A stretch of DNA of 5,524 nucleotides from Pseudomonadota bacterium (GTDB lineage Bacteria; Bdellovibrionota; Bacteriovoracia; Bacteriovoracales; Bacteriovoracaceae). The stretch covers positions 1-5,524 of the forward strand of contig JAEYUK010000088.1 of assembly GCA_023432655.1 (NCBI GenBank), given 5' to 3'. The notes under the pieces are model-generated. The model saw nothing but the letters and a program-made list of their open reading frames with translations. It ran no database searches and had not been told where the DNA came from. A program made the position numbers and the translations under genes. Shown piece by piece: positions 1-5,524 of the stretch. Position 1 is the first letter of the stretch. Every line of letters starts with the position of its first letter.

Positions 1-842
1 TCAATATTATTTATTCGATTAACAAGACGATTTACGCTTGAAAGAGTCTGGGATACCTGGTCGACGACGGCGTCATCACGGAGAAGTTTACCAACAGTCC
101 CTTTACCATCCTTAACATCGGCAACAATTGTTTTAAGATCTGAAACTGCGACATCAACTTTATCCAGGATAGGTCCCAGCTTCGCAAGGTCACCCATGAG
201 AGAGTCTTTTTGGTAACGGTCAGTTTCGTGAGCAAGCTGAGAAGAGACCGCTTCAATGTCTTGAATAATTTTATTGATCTGATCTTCATTTCCCGTGGTA
301 ATGCGCTTGAGGCTCGCTGACATATCATTGATATTAGCAACAATCTCTTTAATTAAATTCTTACCCTGATCATCACGTAATGATTCTTTAACAGTTACTA
401 TGATCTCTTTTACTTCTTTCAAAACAGCAGACGCATCTGAAGCTAAGCTATCTAATCCCTCTCCACCTTCAGTCACAATCTTAGATCCCTCAGGTAGCCG
501 TTCTCCAGTCTGACCACCAAGATCCATATCAATGAACTTATCCCCCAATAAACCTACGCTTTTAATTTTCAGTTTTGCAGATGGGGTGACTTAAATTTCT
601 TCTTGAATTTCAAAAATGATGAGAGCTTGAGAATTTTCCAGTTCGATACTTTTAATTTTACCAGCATTGATACCCGCGACTTTAATCGGAGTTTTTTCAA
701 AAATACCGGAAGCATCCTTCAGGATTGTTTTATAGGTAATATGCTTACCAAAACCAGACTGGTTTTGCGTAATCTTTAATGACATCACCACTACGCTGGC
801 CATCGCAACCAGGGTTAGGAGTCCTACTTTAAGAGGGTTCAA
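1..842 (-). pseudogene. mlaD: MlaD-type MCE-domain protein, interrupted by in-frame TAA; 3' end outside window
   Basis: MCE proteins form the periplasmic ring that receives lipid at the MlaE permease. The frame starts at TTG 842 with a good Shine-Dalgarno. Residues 5-22 form the N-terminal membrane anchor, and IKVAGINAGKIKSIEL (53-68) is the core MCE motif. At codon 84 (593-591) there is a TAA. The same frame then stays open for 196 codons to the window edge and continues the family pattern: AKLKIKSVGLLGDKFIDMDL (89-108) is the expected second half of the MCE domain, followed by a long helical, coiled-coil-like region and a GKGTVGKLLRDD motif (246-257) typical of MCE C-termini. No base is inserted or lost, so one codon changed. 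AAA, GAA or CAA at codon 84 would restore the gene, and lysine fits best. If real, the product stops after 83 residues, in mid-domain. A sequencing error is a serious alternative. TAA also ends aroK and the 479-aa gene here, so codon reassignment is unlikely. Confidence 0.85.
591..593 (-). other. Premature in-frame TAA within mlaD
   Basis: The plus-strand TTA at 591-593 reads TAA on the minus strand. Upstream the frame reads ...IFEIQEEI and downstream VTPSAKLKIKS..., which together form one uninterrupted MCE-type strand pair if the stop is replaced by one residue. The first in-frame ATG after it is at 527, too late to restore the domain by re-initiation. Confidence 0.9.
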
Positions 843-851
843 AAGTTCTCA

Positions 852-855
852 CTCC
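852..855 (-). promoter_or_regulatory. Shine-Dalgarno deciding the mlaD TTG start
   Basis: GGAG (within TTGGAGTGAG) on the minus strand lies 9 nt before the TTG at 842. An in-frame TGA at 851-849 rules out any earlier start, so this site supports TTG as initiator. The gene starts afresh rather than by overlap with mlaF. Confidence 0.65.
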
Positions 856-865
856 AATAAAAATC

Positions 866-888
866 AATAACTCGAACAATCGGTTATT
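866..888 (-). repeat. AT-rich hairpin between mlaF and mlaD
   Basis: Arms AATAAC (866-871) and GTTATT (883-888) continue through one unpaired base (872) into CGA/TCG (873-875 and 880-882) around a 4-nt loop, giving about 9 bp in total. On the minus strand it is followed within two bases by a run of five T (ATTTTTA). It may be a weak attenuator or an mRNA processing or stability element that sets mlaD level relative to mlaEF. It is too AT-rich to call an efficient terminator. Confidence 0.35.
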
Positions 889-910
889 TTAAAATGATAA
901 TCGATTCCGG

Positions 911-1654
911 CTATAACTCAAGGAATCTTCGTATGACAGGATTTTCCGATTTCTTGAAATTCTCCACATCTAAATGCTCAACTACCCTTCCCTTTTCCAT
1001 GAAAACGATATAATCGGAGTATTTGAGTGTGGCATGAATATCATGGGAAATGATAATTGAAGTGAAACCTCGATGCTCATTTCTACGGTGGGTATCTCTC
1101 ATCAAATCGTAAACAACGTGAGTGGTAATGGGATCTAATCCCGAAGTCGGCTCATCATACAACATAATGTGCGGATCAAGGGCCAGGCCCCGGGCAAGCC
1201 CTACTCTTTTCCTCATGCCTCCAGAAAGTTCTGAAGGTAGACGTCCAGCAGCTTCTACGCTGATTCCTACGGAATCAAGGAGACCCAAAACTTTATCTTT
1301 TATCTCGGGTTCTTTCATCTTAGTGAACTCTCTTAATGGAAAGGCCACATTCTCAAATGAAGTTAGAAAATCAAACAGCGCTGCATACTGAAAAACCATT
1401 CCGAAATTTCGACGAAATTCCCGAAGGTCCAATTCTGATAATTCCCCAATGTTCTGATCCAGAACGATGACATCCCCTTCGGTCGGTTTAACTAACCCCA
1501 AAATGTGTTTCATCAGAGTCGTTTTTCCCGCTCCCGAAAAGCCGAGAATCGTCGTAATTTTCCCTTTATGGATCCCAAAACTAAGATCCCTTAGAATGGT
1601 GGCTTCACCAAACTTTTTAGTCATGCCTCTAAATTCAACTGCAAACTCACTCAT
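911..1654 (-). CDS. mlaF: MlaF-type lipid ABC transporter ATP-binding protein
   Basis: Cytoplasmic ATPase that powers the MlaE permease. With the ATG at 1654 the protein is 247 aa and complete in motifs: Walker A GFSGAGKTT (38-46), Q-loop Q89 in MVFQYAALF, ABC signature LSGGM (143-147), Walker B IMLYDEP (163-169) with catalytic E168, D-loop SGLD (171-174), and H-loop H204. AALFDFLTSFENVAFPL is typical of Mla-type ATPases. A longer frame opens 21 codons upstream, but that stretch lies inside mlaE and does not resemble the family. The 4-bp ATGA overlap with mlaE and the conserved MSEFAVEFRG opening favour 1654. No clear Shine-Dalgarno precedes it, so translational coupling is likely. It ends with TAG, 68 bp before the mlaD-like start. 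Confidence 0.95.
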   Translation of the reverse strand: MSEFAVEFRGMTKKFGEATILRDLSFGIHKGKITTILGFSGAGKTTLMKHILGLVKPTEGDVIVLDQNIGELSELDLREFRRNFGMVFQYAALFDFLTSFENVAFPLREFTKMKEPEIKDKVLGLLDSVGISVEAAGRLPSELSGGMRKRVGLARGLALDPHIMLYDEPTSGLDPITTHVVYDLMRDTHRRNEHRGFTSIIISHDIHATLKYSDYIVFMEKGRVVEHLDVENFKKSENPVIRRFLEL

Positions 1655-2448
1655 AGGATTTTTGCCAAAAAGCTGGTTAAGAAAAAGTCGACAACTAATA
1701 CAGTAATCATACCCCACACCACGGCCATGTTAGTGCCCTTACCTACTCCTTCAGCACCGCCAGTAACATTAAAACCCTGATAGGTTCCGATGATACCGAT
1801 GAGGTAACCAAAGACAGCAGCTTTAATAAGCCCCTCTACAACCATCCCCAGATTCATAAAATCGCTTATCTTCTGAGTGTACAGAATCTCATCAATTTGA
1901 AGAACCTTAACTCCAATAAGCCATGACCCCCAGTAACCAATGAGGAGAAAAATTCCTGATAGCATTGGCATAGAGAGCATCGCTCCCAAAATGCGGGGAA
2001 CCGCCAGATATTGATAACTATTTATTCCCATAACTTCCAAAGCATCAATCTGTTCCGTCACTTTCATGCTGCCAATCTGAGCGGCCATCGCGGCCCCACA
2101 TCTTCCGGCAACCACCAGACCAGATAGAACGGGGGCCAACTCTTTCGCCAGAGCGATCGTCACAATGGGTCCGATGAAAGAGTCAGTATTAATCGCCTTC
2201 ATTCCAATGTAGATTTGGAAGGCGAATACAGCACCGGTGAAAATAGATGTAAGGAAAATAATAAAAACAGATTTATTTCCCATGAAATACATCTGATCAA
2301 AGAGAAGTTTAAATCGAAAAGGAGGTTTAAAAGTCCAGTAGATTGTCCGTAAAGTGAAATTTGTAAATTCACCAAGACCATTAATAAGAGAAAGAACACT
2401 CTCCCCAATTTCGCTCACTCGTTTTTCTACAAATTGAATTGCACTCAT
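1651..2448 (-). CDS. mlaE: MlaE-type lipid ABC transporter permease
   Basis: Inner-membrane permease of an MCE/Mla-type phospholipid transporter; it pairs with the downstream ATPase and holds the MCE ring protein. At 265 aa it has the standard length. Its family hallmark runs through residues 103-140: ELAPVL (103-108), VAGRCGAA (113-120), and GSMKVTEQIDALEVMG (126-141), the cytoplasmic coupling region. Hydrophobic stretches near 61-81, 92-115, 148-172, 203-225 and 242-262 are the likely membrane segments, preceded by an amphipathic N-terminal region. The start at 2448 lies 5 bp after the alr stop with only a weak Shine-Dalgarno, suggesting coupling to alr. The TGA stop overlaps the next ATG (ATGA). 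The family also includes TrgD-like and Mce YrbE-like permeases; the symbol reflects family membership, and the exact substrate is inferred. Confidence 0.94.
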   Translation of the reverse strand: MSAIQFVEKRVSEIGESVLSLINGLGEFTNFTLRTIYWTFKPPFRFKLLFDQMYFMGNKSVFIIFLTSIFTGAVFAFQIYIGMKAINTDSFIGPIVTIALAKELAPVLSGLVVAGRCGAAMAAQIGSMKVTEQIDALEVMGINSYQYLAVPRILGAMLSMPMLSGIFLLIGYWGSWLIGVKVLQIDEILYTQKISDFMNLGMVVEGLIKAAVFGYLIGIIGTYQGFNVTGGAEGVGKGTNMAVVWGMITVLVVDFFLTSFLAKIL

Positions 2449-2453
2449 TCGTT

Positions 2454-3566
2454 CTACTTTACTTTGTAAATTCTAGGTATTCGGGATGAAACGGCACACA
2501 TCAACTGGTAAGCATGAGTTTTATTCTGAACTGCGATATCAGTGATAACATCTCCAGCATGGTTCCATATTTCTACAGAATCTTCAGGGTGAAATGATGA
2601 TGCGGCTTCAGGATCAAACTGAATGAGAGTTACGTCCATATTGATACGGCCAAAAAATTTCCCCACATGGCCCTTCATATTAACTTTAGTACCGCTTAGA
2701 AAAGTCAAAATTCCATCTCCATATCCTAAAGCGACGGCCACCATAAAGGCATCTTTGTCAGCGACATTGACACCGTAACCGACAGGAGTACCTTTTTTTA
2801 CAAAATAGGTGGATATCACTTTTGTCACAAGTCTTGAAACAACTTTTCCCTGCCAGACAACTTCATCAAGAACACTGGGTGGACCGTAAAGCATAAGACC
2901 TGGGCGAACAAATGTTTCATTCACCCCATATCCTTGTTCAATGGCGCCGGAATTAGCTATCGAAGTGGATCTCACTTCTATACTCTGTGATTTAAACATT
3001 GATTTTAAATCTTCGAATTCCTGGGACTGCTTATGACATTTGTCTCCAGGTTTAATTGTTTGAGCAGAACGGGAGAAGTGAGTGATCAGATGCTGTATGC
3101 CTCGTTCTTTCAATTGCGGCAGATAGGCCTCGAGATCTTCCGGCAGTAATCCTAGACGATTCATCCCCGTATTCATTTTTAAGACGAGAGGAATTTTTTT
3201 CATTTCCGGAACTTTGAGCATCACCTCTAAATCACATTTCCGGTGAATAACCGGTGTCATATTATAGTGAAGGTAGGCTTCTCGTGCCTTTTCATTCAAA
3301 AGCTCGCTGTCTGAGAAAATTAAGGCTTCCGCATTGAGATCAGGACACTCATCAAATAACCTTAGTCCCTCGCCTAAAGTGGCGCAGCCCAATTTTTTCA
3401 CGCCACACTCGTTAGCTAAGAATTGCGATACCGGGATCATCCCGTTCCCATAAGCGTCGCTTTTTACCATTGGTAAAATCTCCGCCTTGGGTGCGAGCCT
3501 TTTTATTTGTTGAAAGTTCTCTCCCATATGGGAGAAATTCACTTCCAGAAAACTGGAATGTCTCAT
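2454..3566 (-). CDS. alr: Alanine racemase
   Basis: This PLP enzyme interconverts L- and D-alanine in the cytoplasm and supplies D-Ala for peptidoglycan. At 370 aa it has normal family length. The PLP-binding lysine is K35 in VKSDAYGNG (34-42). KMNTGMNRLG (130-139) matches the conserved KxDTGMxRLG block, including the lysine that is carbamylated in studied homologues and the arginine near the PLP phenol. THFSRS (162-167), NSGA (205-208), RPGLMLYG (221-228), the catalytic tyrosine Y264 in PVGYGVN, and GRINMD (306-311) complete the site, so the enzyme should be active. The N-terminal LEVNFSHMGENF matches the usual opening strand and helix, which supports ATG 3566 over the internal ATG at codon 14. 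The start overlaps the upstream stop (TAATG), and only a weak, distant purine stretch precedes it, so translation is probably coupled. Two small hairpins lie within the first 16 codons. It is adjacent to and 5 bp upstream of the mlaE-like gene. Confidence 0.95.
   Translation of the reverse strand: MRHSSFLEVNFSHMGENFQQIKRLAPKAEILPMVKSDAYGNGMIPVSQFLANECGVKKLGCATLGEGLRLFDECPDLNAEALIFSDSELLNEKAREAYLHYNMTPVIHRKCDLEVMLKVPEMKKIPLVLKMNTGMNRLGLLPEDLEAYLPQLKERGIQHLITHFSRSAQTIKPGDKCHKQSQEFEDLKSMFKSQSIEVRSTSIANSGAIEQGYGVNETFVRPGLMLYGPPSVLDEVVWQGKVVSRLVTKVISTYFVKKGTPVGYGVNVADKDAFMVAVALGYGDGILTFLSGTKVNMKGHVGKFFGRINMDVTLIQFDPEAASSFHPEDSVEIWNHAGDVITDIAVQNKTHAYQLMCAVSSRIPRIYKVK
3520..3535 (-). repeat. 16-bp perfect palindrome in alr (hairpin 2)
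   Basis: TCTCCCATATGGGAGA is perfectly palindromic and lies within codons 11-16 of alr. As RNA it folds into a 6-bp UCUCCC/GGGAGA stem with an AUAU loop, 7 nt downstream of hairpin 1. As DNA it could be a dimer-binding site. It includes an internal ATG (codon 14), which conservation argues is not the real start. Confidence 0.4.
3543..3558 (-). repeat. Start-proximal inverted repeat in alr (hairpin 1)
   Basis: TTCCAG and CTGGAA form a perfect 6-bp stem around a 4-nt loop (UUUU in the mRNA), beginning 5 nt after the alr start codon. In the mRNA it would sit under the initiating ribosome and could affect translation start. It lies in codons 3-8, so the pairing could also be a by-product of the protein sequence. 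Confidence 0.4.
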
Positions 3567-5005
3567 TAGATATTTATTCTCTTTACGTCTTTCCGGACCA
3601 TATTCATTAGACGTTTACTTTCTTCTTCTGTTGCTAAGTCTGAGAACTCTTTTTCAAAAATCCGCAAATAATGAGAAGACGAAGCCGGCACTAATTTTAA
3701 AATGGGATGCATTTCCTCAGAAAGAATCTGGGAATTATCCTCAAAAAATTTCCAATAACTAAACTGCTTGATGAAACTCTGAAGTGTCTGAGTTTCTGTT
3801 TCCACGTTTTCACGAGGAATGAAAAAAAGAACATGCCAAGGCCCGAAGAGGGAAAGCTTGGTCGTTTTCTGTAATCTTCCAGAAAGCTGAAGAAAAAAAT
3901 CATTAAAGAAGGCGGACCAGAAGAACTTATTAGAACTTCTCTTCTTAGCAATCTCAGTTAAAGGAATCAGACTTAAGGCCACAATTCTCGTTTCCGAGTC
4001 CACCCCGCTCTTCTGCATCCGATCCATATTATCGAGAGCTTCCCACATAGGCAGAAACTGAGTCGGATACTGAGGCATCTGGCTATAAAGCTTCAATCGA
4101 CGAAAGCTTGAACTAAGCATACTCTCCAAAACGTCCCACGGGAAATTGCCCATGCGCTCTTCCCGGAATGAAACATAAAGAAGCATTTCAGGATTAGAAG
4201 ATCCCGCATGGATTCTGATGGTAACCGGATCTATTTCAAACAAGTCACGTGCCACCTGATTGGCCATTTCCTGAGCAAAAGCTTCAATTCCATGAAGATT
4301 CTCCTGACCTAGCCATAAAGAAGGGAAAGGATGGAATTTCTTTCGGGCCACTTCTGGGCCAATAAGCTTCTGGCCATTTTGATTGAGTTCATAAATACCG
4401 TAAGCATCAATTGCCGCCCACGACTCAAGCTTATTCATCAAAGAGTTGGTAAAATCCTGATAGGCCGCTTCCGTTTCAATCTCACTGCAAAGGTTTCGGA
4501 TGAATTCAAAATGAGCGCAGAACTCTTCAGCATTTGACCTTTCAGAAATAAGTCTCTGGGAGCGGGACTGAAGACGCTCAATCCGCGACTCAAGCTCAGC
4601 CTTATCTTTTTTGTTCTTAAGTTCATTCACCCGATGATTGATGAGGGCCATCACCTGGAGATTCAATGTGGAATCGCTATGGATGTAGCCGATAGGATTT
4701 AGCCCAAGCGTCGACTGCAGAAGAATTTTTGTCGAATCCTTGGAGTAGAAAGCATAGACCAGAGACTGATCCAAGACTTTTGGATGGGAACGGAACTGAA
4801 CACTCCCCTGGCTCATTTTAGTCACATCGACAATGGTCAGATCGGGAGTCTGGATGGAGCAAGCAACCCAAAATTCATCAAGGTTCTGATAATGATGGGC
4901 CAGGATGTCATGCTGCCTAAGTGCGCTGGCAATCTCCTTGGCACTACTCATATCATCCATGAGAATCGCCACAGAAAGTTCTATTCCTTGAAGTGTGGTC
5001 TGCAT
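3566..5005 (-). CDS. Receiver-like / GAF-like / degenerate GGDEF-like protein, function unknown
   Basis: I do not recognise this 479-aa protein as a named family. Residues 8-125 resemble a response-regulator receiver fold: a hydrophobic first strand ending in the acidic pair D17-D18, DLTIVD placing D60 at the phospho-acceptor position, and YAFYS (84-88) as strand four. The conserved lysine after strand five appears to be missing (GYIHSDS, 106-112). Residues about 125-162 are charged and heptad-like, probably a coiled-coil linker. Residues about 165-308 are GAF-like in pattern (for example IDAYGIYEL, 199-207). Residues about 317-420 follow the layout of a GGDEF domain, but the segment at 386-397 (LFGPWHVLFFIP) stands where RYGGDEF...P would be, so cyclase activity is not expected. 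There is no signal peptide or membrane segment, so it is probably cytoplasmic. The start is fixed by a strong Shine-Dalgarno, and the TAA overlaps the alr ATG by one base. A scaffold or regulator of the downstream envelope genes is a guess. Domain calls are by eye; the reading frame itself is secure. Confidence 0.85.
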   Translation of the reverse strand: MQTTLQGIELSVAILMDDMSSAKEIASALRQHDILAHHYQNLDEFWVACSIQTPDLTIVDVTKMSQGSVQFRSHPKVLDQSLVYAFYSKDSTKILLQSTLGLNPIGYIHSDSTLNLQVMALINHRVNELKNKKDKAELESRIERLQSRSQRLISERSNAEEFCAHFEFIRNLCSEIETEAAYQDFTNSLMNKLESWAAIDAYGIYELNQNGQKLIGPEVARKKFHPFPSLWLGQENLHGIEAFAQEMANQVARDLFEIDPVTIRIHAGSSNPEMLLYVSFREERMGNFPWDVLESMLSSSFRRLKLYSQMPQYPTQFLPMWEALDNMDRMQKSGVDSETRIVALSLIPLTEIAKKRSSNKFFWSAFFNDFFLQLSGRLQKTTKLSLFGPWHVLFFIPRENVETETQTLQSFIKQFSYWKFFEDNSQILSEEMHPILKLVPASSSHYLRIFEKEFSDLATEEESKRLMNMVRKDVKRINI

Positions 5006-5009
5006 AGGT

Positions 5010-5015
5010 CCTCCC
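5010..5015 (-). promoter_or_regulatory. Strong Shine-Dalgarno for the 479-aa gene
   Basis: GGGAGG on the minus strand lies 4 nt before the ATG at 5005. It is the best ribosome-binding site in the window and fixes the start of the 479-aa gene. The next two genes lack a comparable site and overlap or abut their upstream neighbour, so this may be the main ribosome entry point of the cluster. Confidence 0.7.
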
Positions 5016-5022
5016 GACCAAA

Positions 5023-5036
5023 TGTAAGCTTTTACA
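5023..5036 (-). repeat. Short inverted repeat upstream of the 479-aa gene
   Basis: TGTAA and TTACA arms (5 bp each) flank a 4-nt centre, downstream of the promoter candidate and just upstream of the Shine-Dalgarno. It could be an operator half-site pair or a small leader hairpin. No U-run follows, so it is not a terminator. The arms are short enough to be coincidental. Confidence 0.25.
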
Positions 5037-5037
5037 C

Positions 5038-5067
5038 ATGGTATCTTAGGGGAAAACCGATCGGCAA
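5038..5067 (-). promoter_or_regulatory. Weak sigma70-like promoter candidate before the 479-aa gene
   Basis: On the minus strand TTGCCG (5067-5062) and TACCAT (5043-5038) lie 18 bp apart in the 63-bp gap after aroK. Each matches the consensus at 4 of 6 positions. It is the best pair I could find there, but matches of this quality arise by chance. The operon may instead be transcribed from upstream of aroK. Confidence 0.2.
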
Positions 5068-5068
5068 C

Positions 5069-5524
5069 TTATGATGAGAAAACTTGCTCCCAAAAGTTTT
5101 GAGAGATTACCGAGAGGTTGGTTCCTTTTTTGTTTTCAATTCTCCATGGGATTTGCTCAAAGATTTTCGCTCGCTCCTGGAAGATCCGATGAAGCTCGCT
5201 TTTCCCTAATCTGACTAAAGGCCTGGGTTCAGAACTCTCCAGATGAAGCCGTTCCCAACAATCTTCGAAGGGAACACTCAGATGACAAAATCCGATTCTT
5301 CTACTCGGACGATACAGATCCAAAAGGAGCTGGCTTAAACTCCCCCCACCCAGGGCCAGAACTCCTTTGCCTTCATCTTTTAAAAAACCTTCCAGCTCCT
5401 GACGTTCCCACAAGCGAAACTTCTCCCAGCCTTCTTGCTCTATCAGGGAAGCCAGATTCTGATGACCTCTTCCGCGGGATTTTAAAATGAGTTGGTCGAG
5501 ATCCTGAAAATCCCAGCCCTCTTC
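5069..5524 (-). CDS. aroK: Shikimate kinase, C-terminal part (5' end outside window)
   Basis: Shikimate kinase phosphorylates shikimate with ATP in the cytoplasmic pathway to chorismate and the aromatic amino acids. The frame is open from the window edge and gives 151 residues before a TAA. Numbered within this fragment, the sequence shows the acidic pair of the family in FQDLD (6-10), the FRxxE substrate-binding element (FRLWE, 36-40), the GGG of the Walker B region (LALGGGS, 56-62), the RPL of the lid (101-103), and a late arginine in the QERAKIF helix (116-122). The Walker A loop and start codon lie beyond 5524, so start and total length are unknown. An internal TTG at 5413 could be mistaken for a start, but the homologous protein clearly continues upstream of it. 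Order and spacing of the motifs fit shikimate kinase better than gluconate kinase or other P-loop kinases. No terminator is visible after the stop, so read-through into the next gene is possible. Confidence 0.87.
   Translation of the reverse strand, partial: EEGWDFQDLDQLILKSRGRGHQNLASLIEQEGWEKFRLWERQELEGFLKDEGKGVLALGGGSLSQLLLDLYRPSRRIGFCHLSVPFEDCWERLHLESSEPRPLVRLGKSELHRIFQERAKIFEQIPWRIENKKGTNLSVISQNFWEQVFSS

Noticed and set aside
32..343. 103-codon open frame on the minus strand, in a different frame from mlaD
   Set aside because: The mlaD frame over the same bases is open and carries MCE C-terminal motifs. The alternative frame shows no recognisable pattern and has no ribosome-binding site that I could see.
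591..593. Stop-codon reassignment or programmed recoding of TAA
   Set aside because: TAA is the terminal codon of both aroK (5071-5069) and the 479-aa gene (3568-3566) in this same window. The known selenocysteine and pyrrolysine systems do not use TAA.
1..842. A frameshift as the cause of the mlaD break
   Set aside because: Codon-by-codon translation shows that the frame after the TAA is the same as before it, so no base was gained or lost; only one codon is affected.
1122..1706. Two plus-strand open frames opposite mlaF
   Set aside because: They are antisense to a clear ABC ATPase and their translations look like reverse-strand shadows.
1655..1717. Longer mlaF start at 1717
   Set aside because: The extra 21 residues overlap mlaE and do not look like the N-terminus of ABC ATPases. 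The ATGA overlap at 1654 is the better start.
5057..5064. CCGATCGG palindrome just after aroK as a terminator
   Set aside because: It is 8 bp with no loop and cannot form a stable RNA hairpin; the TTTTCCCC that follows is not a proper U-run.
4331..5074. Plus-strand open frames opposite the 479-aa gene
   Set aside because: They are short, lack recognisable motifs and lie opposite a long coding frame with a strong Shine-Dalgarno.
1..5524. tRNA, rRNA, CRISPR array, insertion sequence, phage or attachment site
   Set aside because: No repeated spacer pattern, transposase, integrase, cloverleaf or rRNA-like sequence was seen; nearly all of the window is accounted for by coding sequence.

Overview
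All recognisable genes in this window lie on the minus strand, so transcription runs from high to low coordinates. In that direction the order is: the C-terminal part of a shikimate kinase (aroK), an unassigned 479-aa receiver-like protein, alanine racemase (alr), then an MCE/Mla-type lipid ABC transporter: permease (mlaE-like), ATPase (mlaF-like) and the membrane-anchored MCE substrate-binding subunit (mlaD-like). The mlaD-like gene runs off the low-coordinate edge. Base composition is moderately AT-rich by eye. The Mla-type cassette implies a Gram-negative (diderm) bacterium. The style of the MCE protein and the linkage to a degenerate two-component-type protein suggest Bdellovibrionota or another deltaproteobacteria-like lineage. 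That placement is an impression, not a computed result.

Layout: aroK ends at 5069. A 63-bp gap follows, holding a weak promoter candidate, a short inverted repeat and a strong Shine-Dalgarno sequence for the 479-aa gene (5005-3566). That gene's TAA overlaps the alr start codon by one base (TAATG). alr (3566-2454) is followed 5 bp later by mlaE (2448-1651), whose TGA overlaps the mlaF ATG in an ATGA. mlaF (1654-911) is separated from mlaD by 68 bp containing an AT-rich hairpin and a good Shine-Dalgarno before a TTG start at 842. The tight packing from 5005 to 911 indicates one transcript with translational coupling.

Biology: alr supplies D-alanine for peptidoglycan. The Mla-type complex moves phospholipids between inner and outer membrane and helps keep outer-membrane asymmetry. 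The shared operon therefore joins two envelope-maintenance functions to a putative signalling scaffold. The 479-aa protein reads as a degenerate receiver domain, a coiled coil, a GAF-like region and a C-terminal segment with the spacing of a GGDEF domain but without its catalytic residues.

The most notable anomaly is an in-frame TAA at 593-591 that splits the mlaD-like gene inside its MCE domain. The same frame stays open on both sides (83 codons before, 196 after, to the window edge), and the protein after the stop is the expected continuation. It is a single-codon nonsense lesion, or a base-call error, and not a frameshift.
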